Shown: piece after piece, positions 25,968 through 33,122 of the stretch
How positions within the stretch are numbered: the stretch's first letter is position 1
Layout: each line of letters opens with the position of its first letter
DNA from: Apopatosoma sp963618495
GTDB lineage: Bacteria > Bacillota > Clostridia > Oscillospirales > CAG-272
DNA: 64,000 nucleotides
Assembly: GCA_963618495.1 (NCBI GenBank)
Contig: CAVESF010000007.1
Location: 1-64,000 of the forward strand
Direction of reading: 5' to 3'
Made by a program: the position numbers and the translations under genes
The notes under the pieces: model-generated
Databases searched by the model: none
Told to the model about the DNA's origin: nothing
What the model saw: the letters and a program-made list of their open reading frames with translations, nothing else

Positions 25968-27308
25968 ATGGGACTTATCAAAGCATTTGCAGGTGCCGTC
26001 GGCGGAACGATGGCGGACCAGTGGAAGGAATTTTTCTATTGCGACGCACTTTCCGAGAATGTTCTCGTGGCAAAAGGTCAGAAGCGTACCTCACGCCGCT
26101 CCTCCAATACAAAGGGCGAAGAAAATATCATTTCAAACGGTTCGGGTATCGCCGTAAACGAGGGTCAGTGCATGATTATCGTTTCGCAGGGCGAGGTTGT
26201 CGAATTCTGCGCCGAAGCAGGCGAATTCACATATGATAAATCCACAGAGCCGAGCCTTTTCACAGGCAGTCTCGGCAAGGGTATACTCGATACCTTCAAG
26301 ACAATCGGCAGAAGATTTACATACGGCGGAGACACGGGTAAGGACCAGAGAGTTTATTATTTCAATACCAAGGAGATAACAGGCAATAAATACGGCACGG
26401 CAAGCCCTGTTCCTTTTCGCGTGGTGGATAAGAATATCGGACTCGATGTCGATATCTCCATCCGTTGCAACGGCGAATATTCATATAAGATAGTCGACCC
26501 GCTTCTTTTCTATAAGAATGTTTCGGGCAATGTCGCCGACACATATACGAGAGACAGAATCGACAGCATGCTGAAAACCGAGCTTCTTACGGCGCTCCAG
26601 CCCGCTTTTGCGAAGATTTCCGAGATGGGCGTGCGCTACAGCGCGCTCCCGGGTCATACCGTCGAGATAGCCGACGCGCTCAATGAAGTTCTCTCTAAAA
26701 AGTGGACAGAGCTTCGCGGTATCAGGGTTTATTCTTTCGGCGTAAATTCCGTTACGGCTTCGGAAGAAGACGAAAATATGATCAAGCAGTATCAGAAGAG
26801 CGCTGTTCTCCGCGACCCCGGCATGGCGGCGGCTGTACTCTCGGGCGCACAGGCGCAGGCTATGCAGGATGCGGCTAAAAATCAGGGAAGCGGCGGTGCT
26901 TTCATGGCTTTTGCCGGCATGAATATGGCTCAGGGCGCAGGCGGCATAAACGCGGCCAACCTCTATGAAATGAGCGCAAAGCAGCAGGCGGCAAGAGCGG
27001 CTGAAGAGAAGAAGACGACCGATGCGGTAAAGGCGGCAGGCTCATGGAAATGCGAATGCGGCGCGGAAAATACGGGCAAATTCTGCCATGAATGCGGCAA
27101 GGCAAAGCCTGCCGAGGCAGGCTGGTACTGCACGGAATGCGGCGCTTTCAATAAGGGTAAATTCTGTGCGGAGTGCGGTGCAAAGCGCCCGAGCGGAGCA
27201 AAAGTTTACCGCTGTGACAAATGCGGTTGGGAACCCGAAGACCCGACAAAACCTCCGAAGTTCTGTCCCGAATGCGGCGACCCCTTCGACGAGAGCGATG
27301 CAAAATAA
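25968..27308 (+). CDS. SPFH-domain protein with C-terminal zinc ribbons, YdjI-like
   Basis: A 446-aa protein. Residues 1-300 form an SPFH/band-7-like core of the 'virion core protein' YdjI type (GLIKAFAGAVGGTMADQWKE at the N-terminus). A Gln/Ala/Met-rich helix (about 285-345) follows, then three short zinc ribbons: WKCECG...FCHECG, WYCTECG...FCAECG, YRCDKCGW...FCPECG. SPFH proteins form membrane-bound oligomers. In B. subtilis ydjI lies with pspA(ydjF)-ydjG-ydjH in a membrane-stress operon; here zinc-ribbon and TPM genes follow but pspA is absent. AAAGGAGATTTTTACT precedes the start. Confidence 0.85.
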   Translation: MGLIKAFAGAVGGTMADQWKEFFYCDALSENVLVAKGQKRTSRRSSNTKGEENIISNGSGIAVNEGQCMIIVSQGEVVEFCAEAGEFTYDKSTEPSLFTGSLGKGILDTFKTIGRRFTYGGDTGKDQRVYYFNTKEITGNKYGTASPVPFRVVDKNIGLDVDISIRCNGEYSYKIVDPLLFYKNVSGNVADTYTRDRIDSMLKTELLTALQPAFAKISEMGVRYSALPGHTVEIADALNEVLSKKWTELRGIRVYSFGVNSVTASEEDENMIKQYQKSAVLRDPGMAAAVLSGAQAQAMQDAAKNQGSGGAFMAFAGMNMAQGAGGINAANLYEMSAKQQAARAAEEKKTTDAVKAAGSWKCECGAENTGKFCHECGKAKPAEAGWYCTECGAFNKGKFCAECGAKRPSGAKVYRCDKCGWEPEDPTKPPKFCPECGDPFDESDAK

Positions 27309-27344
27309 TACGGGAAATACCCGAAAATTCACATAACGGAGGGA

Positions 27345-28430
27345 ATGAAATTGGCTGAAACAAGCGACAAAACCGTTATCGAATATAAATGTCCGTGTTG
27401 CAATGCTGGACTGAAATATGACAGCAAAACGGGAGAAATGGTCTGCGAATACTGCGATAATAAATTTTTCGTGGAGCAGCTCGAGCAGCTTTCCGAGACT
27501 GAAAAGGAAGCGGAAGAGAAGTCCGATGCGAAATGGGACAGATACGAGAGCCGCAAAACCGAGGAGGAGACGACGGAATTTATCTGTCAGTCCTGCGGCG
27601 CTGCGATAACGGGTGACGACACCATGGCGGCAACAGAATGCCCCTATTGCGGCAATCCCGTGATAATAAAACAGCGTATCGACGGCGTGCTCCGCCCCGA
27701 TTATGTCATTCCGTTCAGGCTTGACAAGCAGGCGGCAAAGGATGCGTTGAAGAAATTTTACAAGGGCAAGGTTCTGCTCCCGAAAATGTTCCGCGAGGAA
27801 AACAATATCGATAAGATAACGGGAATTTATGTCCCGTTCTGGCTTTTCGACTGCGAGGCAAACGGCAGAATGAGCTTTGATGCAACGCGCATTTCGTCAT
27901 GGCGGAGCGGGCAGTATCAATATACAAAAACAAGCCATTTTCTCGTGCGCCGAAGCGGCGAGATGGCTTTTGAAAAGATACCCGTCGATGCTTCGGAAAA
28001 GATGGACGACGCATATATGGATTCGCTCGAGCCTTTCAATTATAATGAAATGGTGGATTTCGGCTCGGCATATCTCTCGGGTTTCTTTGCGGACAGATAT
28101 GATGTTTCCGATGAGGAATGTTCTCCGCGCGCGGCAAAGCGCGTGCGCACAAGCCTTGAGGATGAGCTTCGCGCGACGGTTGTCGGCTACACCGGCGTGA
28201 CGACAAAAAGCTCGAATATCAAAACAAGCAACGGCGATATAAAGTACGCGCTTTTACCCGTTTATATGCTCAATACAAAATACCGCGGCAAGACATATAC
28301 CTTTGCCATGAACGGGCAGACCGGCAAATTCGTAGGCAAATTGCCCGTATCAAAGGGCAGATTTGCGGCATGGGCGGCAGGTATTGCTGCGGCTGTGGCT
28401 CTCGTGGCTCAGCTTATCCTGCTGCTGTGA
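27345..28430 (+). CDS. YdjG-like zinc-ribbon membrane protein
   Basis: A 361-aa protein with two zinc ribbons (YKCPCCNAG...CEYCDNKF at about 14-42; FICQSCGAAI...ECPYCGNPV at about 77-104), a central domain (RPDYVIPFRLDK, YVPFWLFDCEANG) and one C-terminal membrane helix (about 340-361). It matches the YdjG type of the B. subtilis pspA-ydjGHI operon, a suspected membrane adaptor. ATG 27345 lies only 3 nt after GGAGGG; TTG 27351 has better spacing and may be the real start. It sits 36 bp after the SPFH gene and 8 bp before the TPM gene. Confidence 0.83.
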   Translation: MKLAETSDKTVIEYKCPCCNAGLKYDSKTGEMVCEYCDNKFFVEQLEQLSETEKEAEEKSDAKWDRYESRKTEEETTEFICQSCGAAITGDDTMAATECPYCGNPVIIKQRIDGVLRPDYVIPFRLDKQAAKDALKKFYKGKVLLPKMFREENNIDKITGIYVPFWLFDCEANGRMSFDATRISSWRSGQYQYTKTSHFLVRRSGEMAFEKIPVDASEKMDDAYMDSLEPFNYNEMVDFGSAYLSGFFADRYDVSDEECSPRAAKRVRTSLEDELRATVVGYTGVTTKSSNIKTSNGDIKYALLPVYMLNTKYRGKTYTFAMNGQTGKFVGKLPVSKGRFAAWAAGIAAAVALVAQLILLL

Positions 28431-28438
28431 GGTGGCGT

Positions 28439-29233
28439 ATGAAAAAGAAAATTTTATCTTTTATCATTCTTGCCGTGTGCCTCGTGCTTTTCTGCATGCC
28501 ATGCTTTGCGGGCGGGCTCGTAAATGTTCCGCTCATAGATATAGCGGATGGTATTTTATCCGATGATGAAATAAGCGAAATCTCCGCGCTCGCAAAGGAA
28601 GCGGCAGAGACAAACGAAGCTTCGATAGGCATTATTTTCACTGATTTATCGCTCGGTCAGGGTAAACTCATGACTCTTGCGGATGCGCTCTATGACGACA
28701 ACTGCGACCAGAAGAGCGACGCGATAATTCTTGCCGTTGACGTCTCATCAAGACAGTATTATATCCGTCAGATAGGAAAAATGAACAGTCTCAAAAGCTC
28801 CGCTATGGATAATATAGAAAATGCGGCGCTTAAAGGATTGAAAAAAAGCGACTGGTATGCCGCCGCCACGGGATTTATAGAATCGATTGCGGAGAACGCG
28901 TATTTCATCTCGCCCGATGACGGAGACTATAATTATGACGATTATGACGATCCGAAAGACGCTATAATAAAAAAGGAAATTATCATTATCTGCGTCAGCA
29001 TAGTGATAAGCCTTATCGCAACGGGAATCATGGCGGCAGGCATGAATAATGCCAAACCCGGACGCGCCGCGGCAAATTATATCAAAAAAGACAGCTTCAA
29101 GCTCGGTGAAAAAACCGATATGTACCTCTACAGCACCGTTACTAAGGTTAAGATTGAAACCGAAAACAGGAGCAGTAGCGGCGGAGGCGGAGGCGGCGGC
29201 GGTTCGCGCGGCGGCAGAGGAGGAAGCTTCTGA
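28439..29233 (+). CDS. TPM-domain membrane protein, YdjH/YgcG-like
   Basis: A 264-aa exported protein: signal peptide (1-23), TPM domain (about 28-160; DGILSDDEISEISALAKEAA, GIIFTDLS, DAIILAVDVSSRQYYI), acidic DY-rich linker, one membrane helix (about 182-202) and a cytoplasmic tail ending in a Gly-Ser-Arg-rich stretch. TPM proteins of this layout are linked to membrane-stress operons and sometimes to photosystem repair in plants; the bacterial role is unclear. Start 28439 uses TGAGGTGG overlapping the upstream stop. A Gly/Ser C-tail like this is common in YgcG homologs. Confidence 0.85.
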   Translation: MKKKILSFIILAVCLVLFCMPCFAGGLVNVPLIDIADGILSDDEISEISALAKEAAETNEASIGIIFTDLSLGQGKLMTLADALYDDNCDQKSDAIILAVDVSSRQYYIRQIGKMNSLKSSAMDNIENAALKGLKKSDWYAAATGFIESIAENAYFISPDDGDYNYDDYDDPKDAIIKKEIIIICVSIVISLIATGIMAAGMNNAKPGRAAANYIKKDSFKLGEKTDMYLYSTVTKVKIETENRSSSGGGGGGGGSRGGRGGSF

Positions 29234-29262
29234 CACATACGAAAATCTGAAAGGAGCAAAGC

Positions 29263-29667
29263 ATGAATCCAAAAGAATTGCTTGCTCTTGCGGCAAAGGC
29301 AAGAGAAAATTCCTACGCACCTTATTCCGGCTTTCGCGTCGGCGCGGCACTGCTTGCCGCTTCGGGGAAAGTCTATCTCGGCTGTAATATAGAAAATGCG
29401 GCGTATACGCCGACAAATTGCGCCGAGCGCACGGCATTTTTCAAGGCAATAAGCGAGGGTGAGCGGGAATTTGTTTCCGTTGCCGTAGTCGGCGGCAAAA
29501 ACGGAATATTGAAGCCTGCATATCCATGCGGCGTGTGCCGTCAGGTGATGGCGGAATTCTGTGACCCCGACAGCTTCCTTATATATGTGGCTGATGGGGA
29601 AGAATACAGAGTCCATACGCTCTCCGAACTCCTGAAATTCTGCTTTACGCCAAGCTCGCTTAAATAA
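29263..29667 (+). CDS. cdd: Cytidine deaminase
   Basis: A 134-aa zinc enzyme that deaminates cytidine and deoxycytidine to uridine forms in pyrimidine salvage. Zinc motifs TNCAERTAFF (about 51-60, catalytic Glu) and PCGVCRQ (about 87-93) are intact, and the length is normal for the tetrameric type. GAAAGGAGCAAAGC precedes the ATG, 29 bp after the TPM gene; it may be read from the same promoter. upp at 60.6 kb belongs to the same salvage pathway. Confidence 0.95.
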   Translation: MNPKELLALAAKARENSYAPYSGFRVGAALLAASGKVYLGCNIENAAYTPTNCAERTAFFKAISEGEREFVSVAVVGGKNGILKPAYPCGVCRQVMAEFCDPDSFLIYVADGEEYRVHTLSELLKFCFTPSSLK

Positions 29668-29676
29668 GATTGAAAT

Positions 29677-29710
29677 AACCGCCTGCATTTTTGCAGACGG
29701 TTGTTTTTTT
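29677..29710 (+). terminator. Terminator after cdd
   Basis: AACCG-CTGCA pairs with TGCAG-CGGTT around a TTTT loop and is followed by seven T. Confidence 0.85.
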
Positions 29711-29739
29711 ATATTTGCTGAAAATTAAAGCTTTTGCCT

Positions 29740-30006
29740 GCATTGAAGCTTTCACGCACCAATCAAAGCTTTCGCGCACCTTTTATTGAAGTTTTCGCCC
29801 GCCTTTTTCAAAAGGCGGTGTCGTCCACCGACAGCGGTGGTCGCGCTCCGCAGAGCGCGAAATCTCTATTTCGGCGTTTTCTTTTTGAAAGCTTTTTCTT
29901 TTGCGCCTGCTTCGTCAAAAGAAAAAGCGAATGGGGCATCTGATTTTTTATTTTTGCTTTTGATGAGATTCGGGTTTTGGATAGTAGGGGAGACCATTGG
30001 TCTCCC
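29740..30006. repeat. Cluster of stem-loops in a 770-bp non-coding stretch
   Basis: Three degenerate copies of GAAGCTTTCRCGCACC (29744-29803) are followed by perfect hairpins: CCGCCTTTT/AAAAGGCGG (29799-29818), CCACCG/CGGTGG (29825-29840), TCGCGCTC/GAGCGCGA (29841-29860), GCTTTTTCTTTTG/CAAAAGAAAAAGC (29891-29928) and GGGAGACCA/TGGTCTCCC (29988-30006). No coding frame is convincing between 29711 and 30500. Confidence 0.75.
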
Positions 30007-30039
30007 GCTAAAAAAACATAATATAACTTTTCCTTTATC

Positions 30040-30380
30040 GTACTTTTGCGTGACCAAAAGTACCAAAAGTCAGCAAGGAGGACTCACGCCGTCCTCCTTC
30101 CGAACCACTGGCGGCGTGCACGAGTTAGTCGCGCGAGCCTTGCGTGGCAAGTGCGTGCGACAACAAAGTAAAGCGAAAATTAGTAGTTTTGCCACTCCCC
30201 GCAACCTCACCCATACCACGCGTGCGAACATATCACACGAGATAGCCGAGCAGATTCGTGCACGCATTGTCCGCACGCCCGCTGAAAGTGTATGGCGGGG
30301 ATTGACACATATGCGGAGCATGTGTGTCGGCGTCGCCGAGACGGGGCATCGTGGGTCTGTTTTGTGCGCTGACGGGATGA
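30040..30380. repeat. Second copy of the ~250-bp repeat element, interrupted
   Basis: It starts with hairpin GTACTTTTG/CAAAAGTAC (30040-30063, loop CGTGAC), then CAAAAGTCA, then hairpin AAGGAGGAC/GTCCTCCTT (30075-30099). These are the same two-hairpin order as at 22730-22792 but with different stem bases. The body 30113-30375 matches 22803-23010. Relative to that copy about 50 bp (30301-30350) are inserted, and the insert is the reverse complement of the 47-bp palindromic repeat. Confidence 0.8.
30301..30350 (-). repeat. 47-bp palindromic unit inserted in the larger repeat
   Basis: Read on the minus strand: GCCCCGTCTCGGCGACGCCG, ACACACATGC, TCCGCATATGTGTCA, matching 139-180. The flanks TGGCGGG and CGTGGGTCTG are directly joined in the copy at 22981-22997. 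Confidence 0.75.
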
Positions 30381-30422
30381 AAGCGTATTTTTTATTTTGT
30401 ATACTCTTGACCGATATATCGC

Positions 30423-30488
30423 AAAAAAAGAACAGACTTATCAAGGACTGGCACGACTTGTGCATTCGCCCTTGATATGACTGTTCTT
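30423..30488 (-). terminator. Long terminator of the PH/SHOCT gene
   Basis: AAGAACAG-TATCAAGG pairs with CCTTGATA-CTGTTCTT around a 23-nt loop containing GCAC/GTGC; the minus strand ends in U7. Confidence 0.8.
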
Positions 30489-30500
30489 CTTGATATAAAA

Positions 30501-31043
30501 TTATAATTTTAATAATTGCTTTTTCTTTGCTTCAAACTCTTCTTGTGTAATAACTCCATTATCAAGAAGCTCTTTGATTCTTTTTAGTTCATCCGTATAA
30601 GAACCTGACGGGATTTGAGTATTTACTTCATGATTTTTTCCCTGTCTGCTTATTAACAACTTACTGACAACCGAATGTATTTCAGCGTTGTTACTCATAA
30701 ATTTGAAGCTTATTTTACCTGCCGATGTTGCAATATCTATTCCTTGCATAACGCTTGTCCCGACGACAGAGATGGAGTCAATGGGCAAATCAACTCTTTT
30801 TCGAAATGTTGCAATACCGTATACTCTTTTGTCTGTTACAGTTATGTTGCATTGTGCTATTGCAATATTAATAATTATACACAAAAACGCAGGGCTGAAC
30901 CACAAAATCATAGCCAAGGCGTAGTTATCAACCTTATCAAAAGGTTTTAAAATCGCTGACAACGCTACAATTATAAAAGGAATGATTATAAAAATAAATC
31001 TAAAGGGGCTTTTTTTACCGGTTATTAAAACTTTTTCTTCCAT
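30501..31043 (-). CDS. Membrane protein with PH-like and SHOCT domains
   Basis: A 180-aa protein: two membrane helices (about 14-32 and 42-62), a bacterial PH-like beta domain (63-125; ITVTDKRVYG, LPIDSISVVG) and a C-terminal SHOCT motif (about 152-178; LKRIKELLDNGVITQEEFEA). SHOCT helices often mediate oligomerisation; bacterial PH domains sit near the membrane. Function unknown. GGAGAGTAACA precedes the ATG. It lies 2 bp after the stop of the 31046-31318 gene, so the two are cotranscribed. Confidence 0.82.
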   Translation of the reverse strand: MEEKVLITGKKSPFRFIFIIIPFIIVALSAILKPFDKVDNYALAMILWFSPAFLCIIINIAIAQCNITVTDKRVYGIATFRKRVDLPIDSISVVGTSVMQGIDIATSAGKISFKFMSNNAEIHSVVSKLLISRQGKNHEVNTQIPSGSYTDELKRIKELLDNGVITQEEFEAKKKQLLKL

Positions 31044-31045
31044 TG

Positions 31046-31318
31046 TTACTCTCCTATCAACCGTTTGAATTCATTGAAAATTTCTTGTGTGTTTTCTCTT
31101 GGTATATCGGTTGGACGACATTTCTCAAAATCTCTGCACATGTCAATAAAATTTGCCTTGGCTGATTTATCCACGCCTTTAAAATCCAAAACCGAATACA
31201 TTGTTTCAAAGAAACCTCCGCATGCAATTTCATCCGCTGTCGTATAAGAGCCGTGTATGTATTTATTTGCATATCGCTCCAAAGGCAATGCGACAAATCC
31301 GTGAAAATTCCATGCCAT
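31046..31318 (-). CDS. Hypothetical 90-aa protein
   Basis: A small soluble protein (MAWNFHGF start) with conserved-looking aromatic and Cys residues (EIACGGFFETMYSVLDF, CRDFEKCRPTDIP) and no signal or membrane segment. I do not recognise a family. ATG 31318 has a very strong GAGGAGGATAAAT site; upstream codons to 31336 lie before it and are excluded. Tight linkage to the PH/SHOCT membrane protein suggests a shared function. Confidence 0.65.
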   Translation of the reverse strand: MAWNFHGFVALPLERYANKYIHGSYTTADEIACGGFFETMYSVLDFKGVDKSAKANFIDMCRDFEKCRPTDIPRENTQEIFNEFKRLIGE

Positions 31319-31409
31319 ATTTATCCTCCTCCCCATTTTTACTACACTTTATATACTTTTGGTATAAATATATTTTACCGATATTACATAAAAATTGGCA
31401 AAATAAAAA

Positions 31410-31436
31410 GTGTGCAGACAATCGCAGTCTGCACAC
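31410..31436 (-). terminator. Orphan strong hairpin, terminator-like on minus strand
   Basis: GTGTGCAGAC / GTCTGCACAC, a perfect 10-bp stem with a 7-nt loop, followed on the minus strand by TTTTTATTTT. No gene ends upstream of it on that strand, so it may end an unseen small RNA from about 31.5-31.6 kb, or be a relic. Confidence 0.55.
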
Positions 31437-31458
31437 CGAAAAACGCAAACTCCGATTG

Positions 31459-31608
31459 TTGTCACACAATTCTCAACAAAATCGAATAAATTCTTATATG
31501 CCAAGTGGAATTTGCATTTTTACCTATTCAAACTTGGCATACGGAAAAAAGGGTAGACTACCCCTCGGAAAAAATGTTTTTGAAATTATTGATTGAATTG
31601 TGTGACAA
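31459..31608. repeat. 150-bp element with 14-bp inverted ends
   Basis: TTGTCACACAATTC (31459-31472) and GAATTGTGTGACAA (31595-31608) are perfect inverted repeats. Inside are a second perfect pair, TATGCCAAGT / ACTTGGCATA (31497-31506, 31532-31541), and the small palindrome GGGTAGACTACCC (31551-31563). It could be a miniature inverted-repeat element or a structured transcript. Confidence 0.55.
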
Positions 31609-31741
31609 AATTATTATATCACCTTGCTCATCAAATTTCAATAGATTTTACAAAATATTCGTCAAATCGCATACAAAATATTTCAAAATTGACACTGGCT
31701 GAAAACATCAAAAGAAAATCCCTCGTATTTGCAGAAATCTG

Positions 31742-31770
31742 TTTACAAATTGAAAAATATATGCTATAAT
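31742..31770 (+). promoter_or_regulatory. Promoter upstream of the leader RNA and repeat lipoprotein
   Basis: TTTACA (31742-31747), 17-bp spacer, TATAAT (31765-31770). Predicted start near 31777. Confidence 0.8.
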
Positions 31771-31777
31771 GTATTTG

Positions 31778-31952
31778 CAACGTAATCAAATAAGTGCGTA
31801 AAGCGGCGGTATAAGTATACATTTTTATTTTATGATAAAAATGTATGCTCCCTTTTCGTATGCTTATATCCCTGACTGTGCGCTATGAAATGATTGCGTT
31901 GCGGCTTGGAGCTTACGTTTTTTGTGCGTGGCTTTGAGCCGCGCACTTTTTT
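31778..31952 (+). ncRNA. Rod-shaped leader or small RNA ending in a terminator
   Basis: The closing helix CAACGTAATCA (31778-31788) pairs with TGATTGCGTTG (31891-31901). AGTGCGTA (31792-31799) pairs with TGTGCGCT through G-U wobbles. GGTATAAGTATAC pairs with GTATGCTTATATCC, capped by ATACATTTTTA/AAAATGTAT. A terminator follows (GTGCGTGGCT / AGCCGCGCAC, 31924-31946, T6). GCGGCT at 31901-31906 can alternatively pair with AGCCGC in the terminator, so read-through into the gene at 31988 might be regulated. Family not recognised; a 6S-like RNA is one possibility. Confidence 0.5.
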
Positions 31953-31987
31953 ATCATTAATTTTATTTTTCAAGGAGGAGAAACGCA

Positions 31988-33049
31988 ATGAAAAAAGCAT
32001 TATCAATCATTTTATCACTCTGTATTGCGGTTGCAATATTGTTTTCTGCGGTATCGTGCGGTAAAACAGAAGATGAAGTCAAAGGCAAGTCCAACACCGT
32101 TTACGAATATGATGAAAGCGGGAATAAGACAAAGGAATCACACTATGATGCCGATGGCAAGCTGACAAAGTCATCGTACTATGATGCTGATGGCAAGCTT
32201 GAATACTATGAAGTTTCCGAATACGATGCGAAAGGGAAGATTGCGAAGTTGTCAAGTTATTACCCCGACGGCAAGCTTGAATACTATATGGTTTACGAAC
32301 ATGATAAAAAAGGGAAGATGACGAAGGCGTCAAGCTACGACCCCGAAGGTAAGCTTGGAGTCTGTGGCGAATTCGATGAAAACGAGAAATTGAAAAGGAG
32401 ATCATACTACGATGACGACGGCAAACTTGCATCTTATGCCACTTTCGAATACGATGCAAACTGGAACACAACAAAGGAATCGTACTATGATGCTGATGGC
32501 AAGCTCACCAATGTTTACGATTATGACGGAAACGGGAACAATACAAAGAAATCACACTATGATGCTGATGGCAAGCTCACCAATGTTTACGATTATGACG
32601 GAAACGGGAACAATACAAAGAAATCACACTATGATGCTGATGGCAAGCTCACCAATGTTTACGATTATGACGGAAACGGGAACAATACAAAGGAATCACA
32701 CTATAATGCCGACGGTAAACTTGCGTCCTATATGGTTTACGAATACGATGAAAGCGGAAAAAAGACAAAGTCATCGCACTATTATGCCGACGGCGAGCTT
32801 GCGTCCTATATGGTTTACGATTATGACGGAAACGGGAACAATACAAAGGAATCACACTATTATGCCGACGGCAAACTTGCGTCCTATATGGTTTACGAAT
32901 ACGATGAAAGCGGAAAAAAGACAAAGCTGTCTCGCTATTATGCCGACGGCAAGCTCGAATCTTATGATGTTTATGAATATGATGAAAATGGAAAGAAGAT
33001 AAAGCTGTCTCGCTATGATGCCGACGGAAGATTGATGTATTCAAATTAA
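31988..33049 (+). CDS. Lipoprotein built of ~24-residue YD-type repeats
   Basis: A 353-aa lipoprotein: signal peptide with lipobox (SAVSC, Cys24), then about 13 repeats spanning 37-353 with consensus VYEYDxxGxxTKxSxYDADG followed by KLxSY. Such repeats form extended beta structures like those in MORN/YD-repeat or toxin-immunity style surface proteins; no toxin domain follows. Three adjacent repeats (codons over 32482-32709) are near identical at DNA level with a 72-bp period, so copy number may vary. CAAGGAGGAGAAACGCA precedes the ATG. The gene stands alone behind its own leader RNA. Confidence 0.82.
   Translation: MKKALSIILSLCIAVAILFSAVSCGKTEDEVKGKSNTVYEYDESGNKTKESHYDADGKLTKSSYYDADGKLEYYEVSEYDAKGKIAKLSSYYPDGKLEYYMVYEHDKKGKMTKASSYDPEGKLGVCGEFDENEKLKRRSYYDDDGKLASYATFEYDANWNTTKESYYDADGKLTNVYDYDGNGNNTKKSHYDADGKLTNVYDYDGNGNNTKKSHYDADGKLTNVYDYDGNGNNTKESHYNADGKLASYMVYEYDESGKKTKSSHYYADGELASYMVYDYDGNGNNTKESHYYADGKLASYMVYEYDESGKKTKLSRYYADGKLESYDVYEYDENGKKIKLSRYDADGRLMYSN
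32482..32709 (+). repeat. 72-bp tandem repeats within lipoprotein gene
   Basis: GCTGATGGCAAGCTCACC recurs at 32492, 32564 and 32636, exactly 72 bp apart, inside three almost identical units (24 codons each). The exact multiple of three keeps frame if units are gained or lost. Confidence 0.85.
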
Positions 33050-33068
33050 ATAAAGCAGCAAATAAACA

Positions 33069-33098
33069 AAAGCAGGAGTTGTCAGCTCCTGCTTTTTT
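33069..33098. terminator. Terminator between convergent genes
   Basis: AGCAGGAG / CTCCTGCT stem followed by T6, 20 bp after the lipoprotein stop; it also lies 25 bp beyond the stop of the minus-strand serine hydrolase gene. Confidence 0.85.
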
Positions 33099-33122
33099 AT
33101 GTTGCGGTATGGATTTTTTCTT

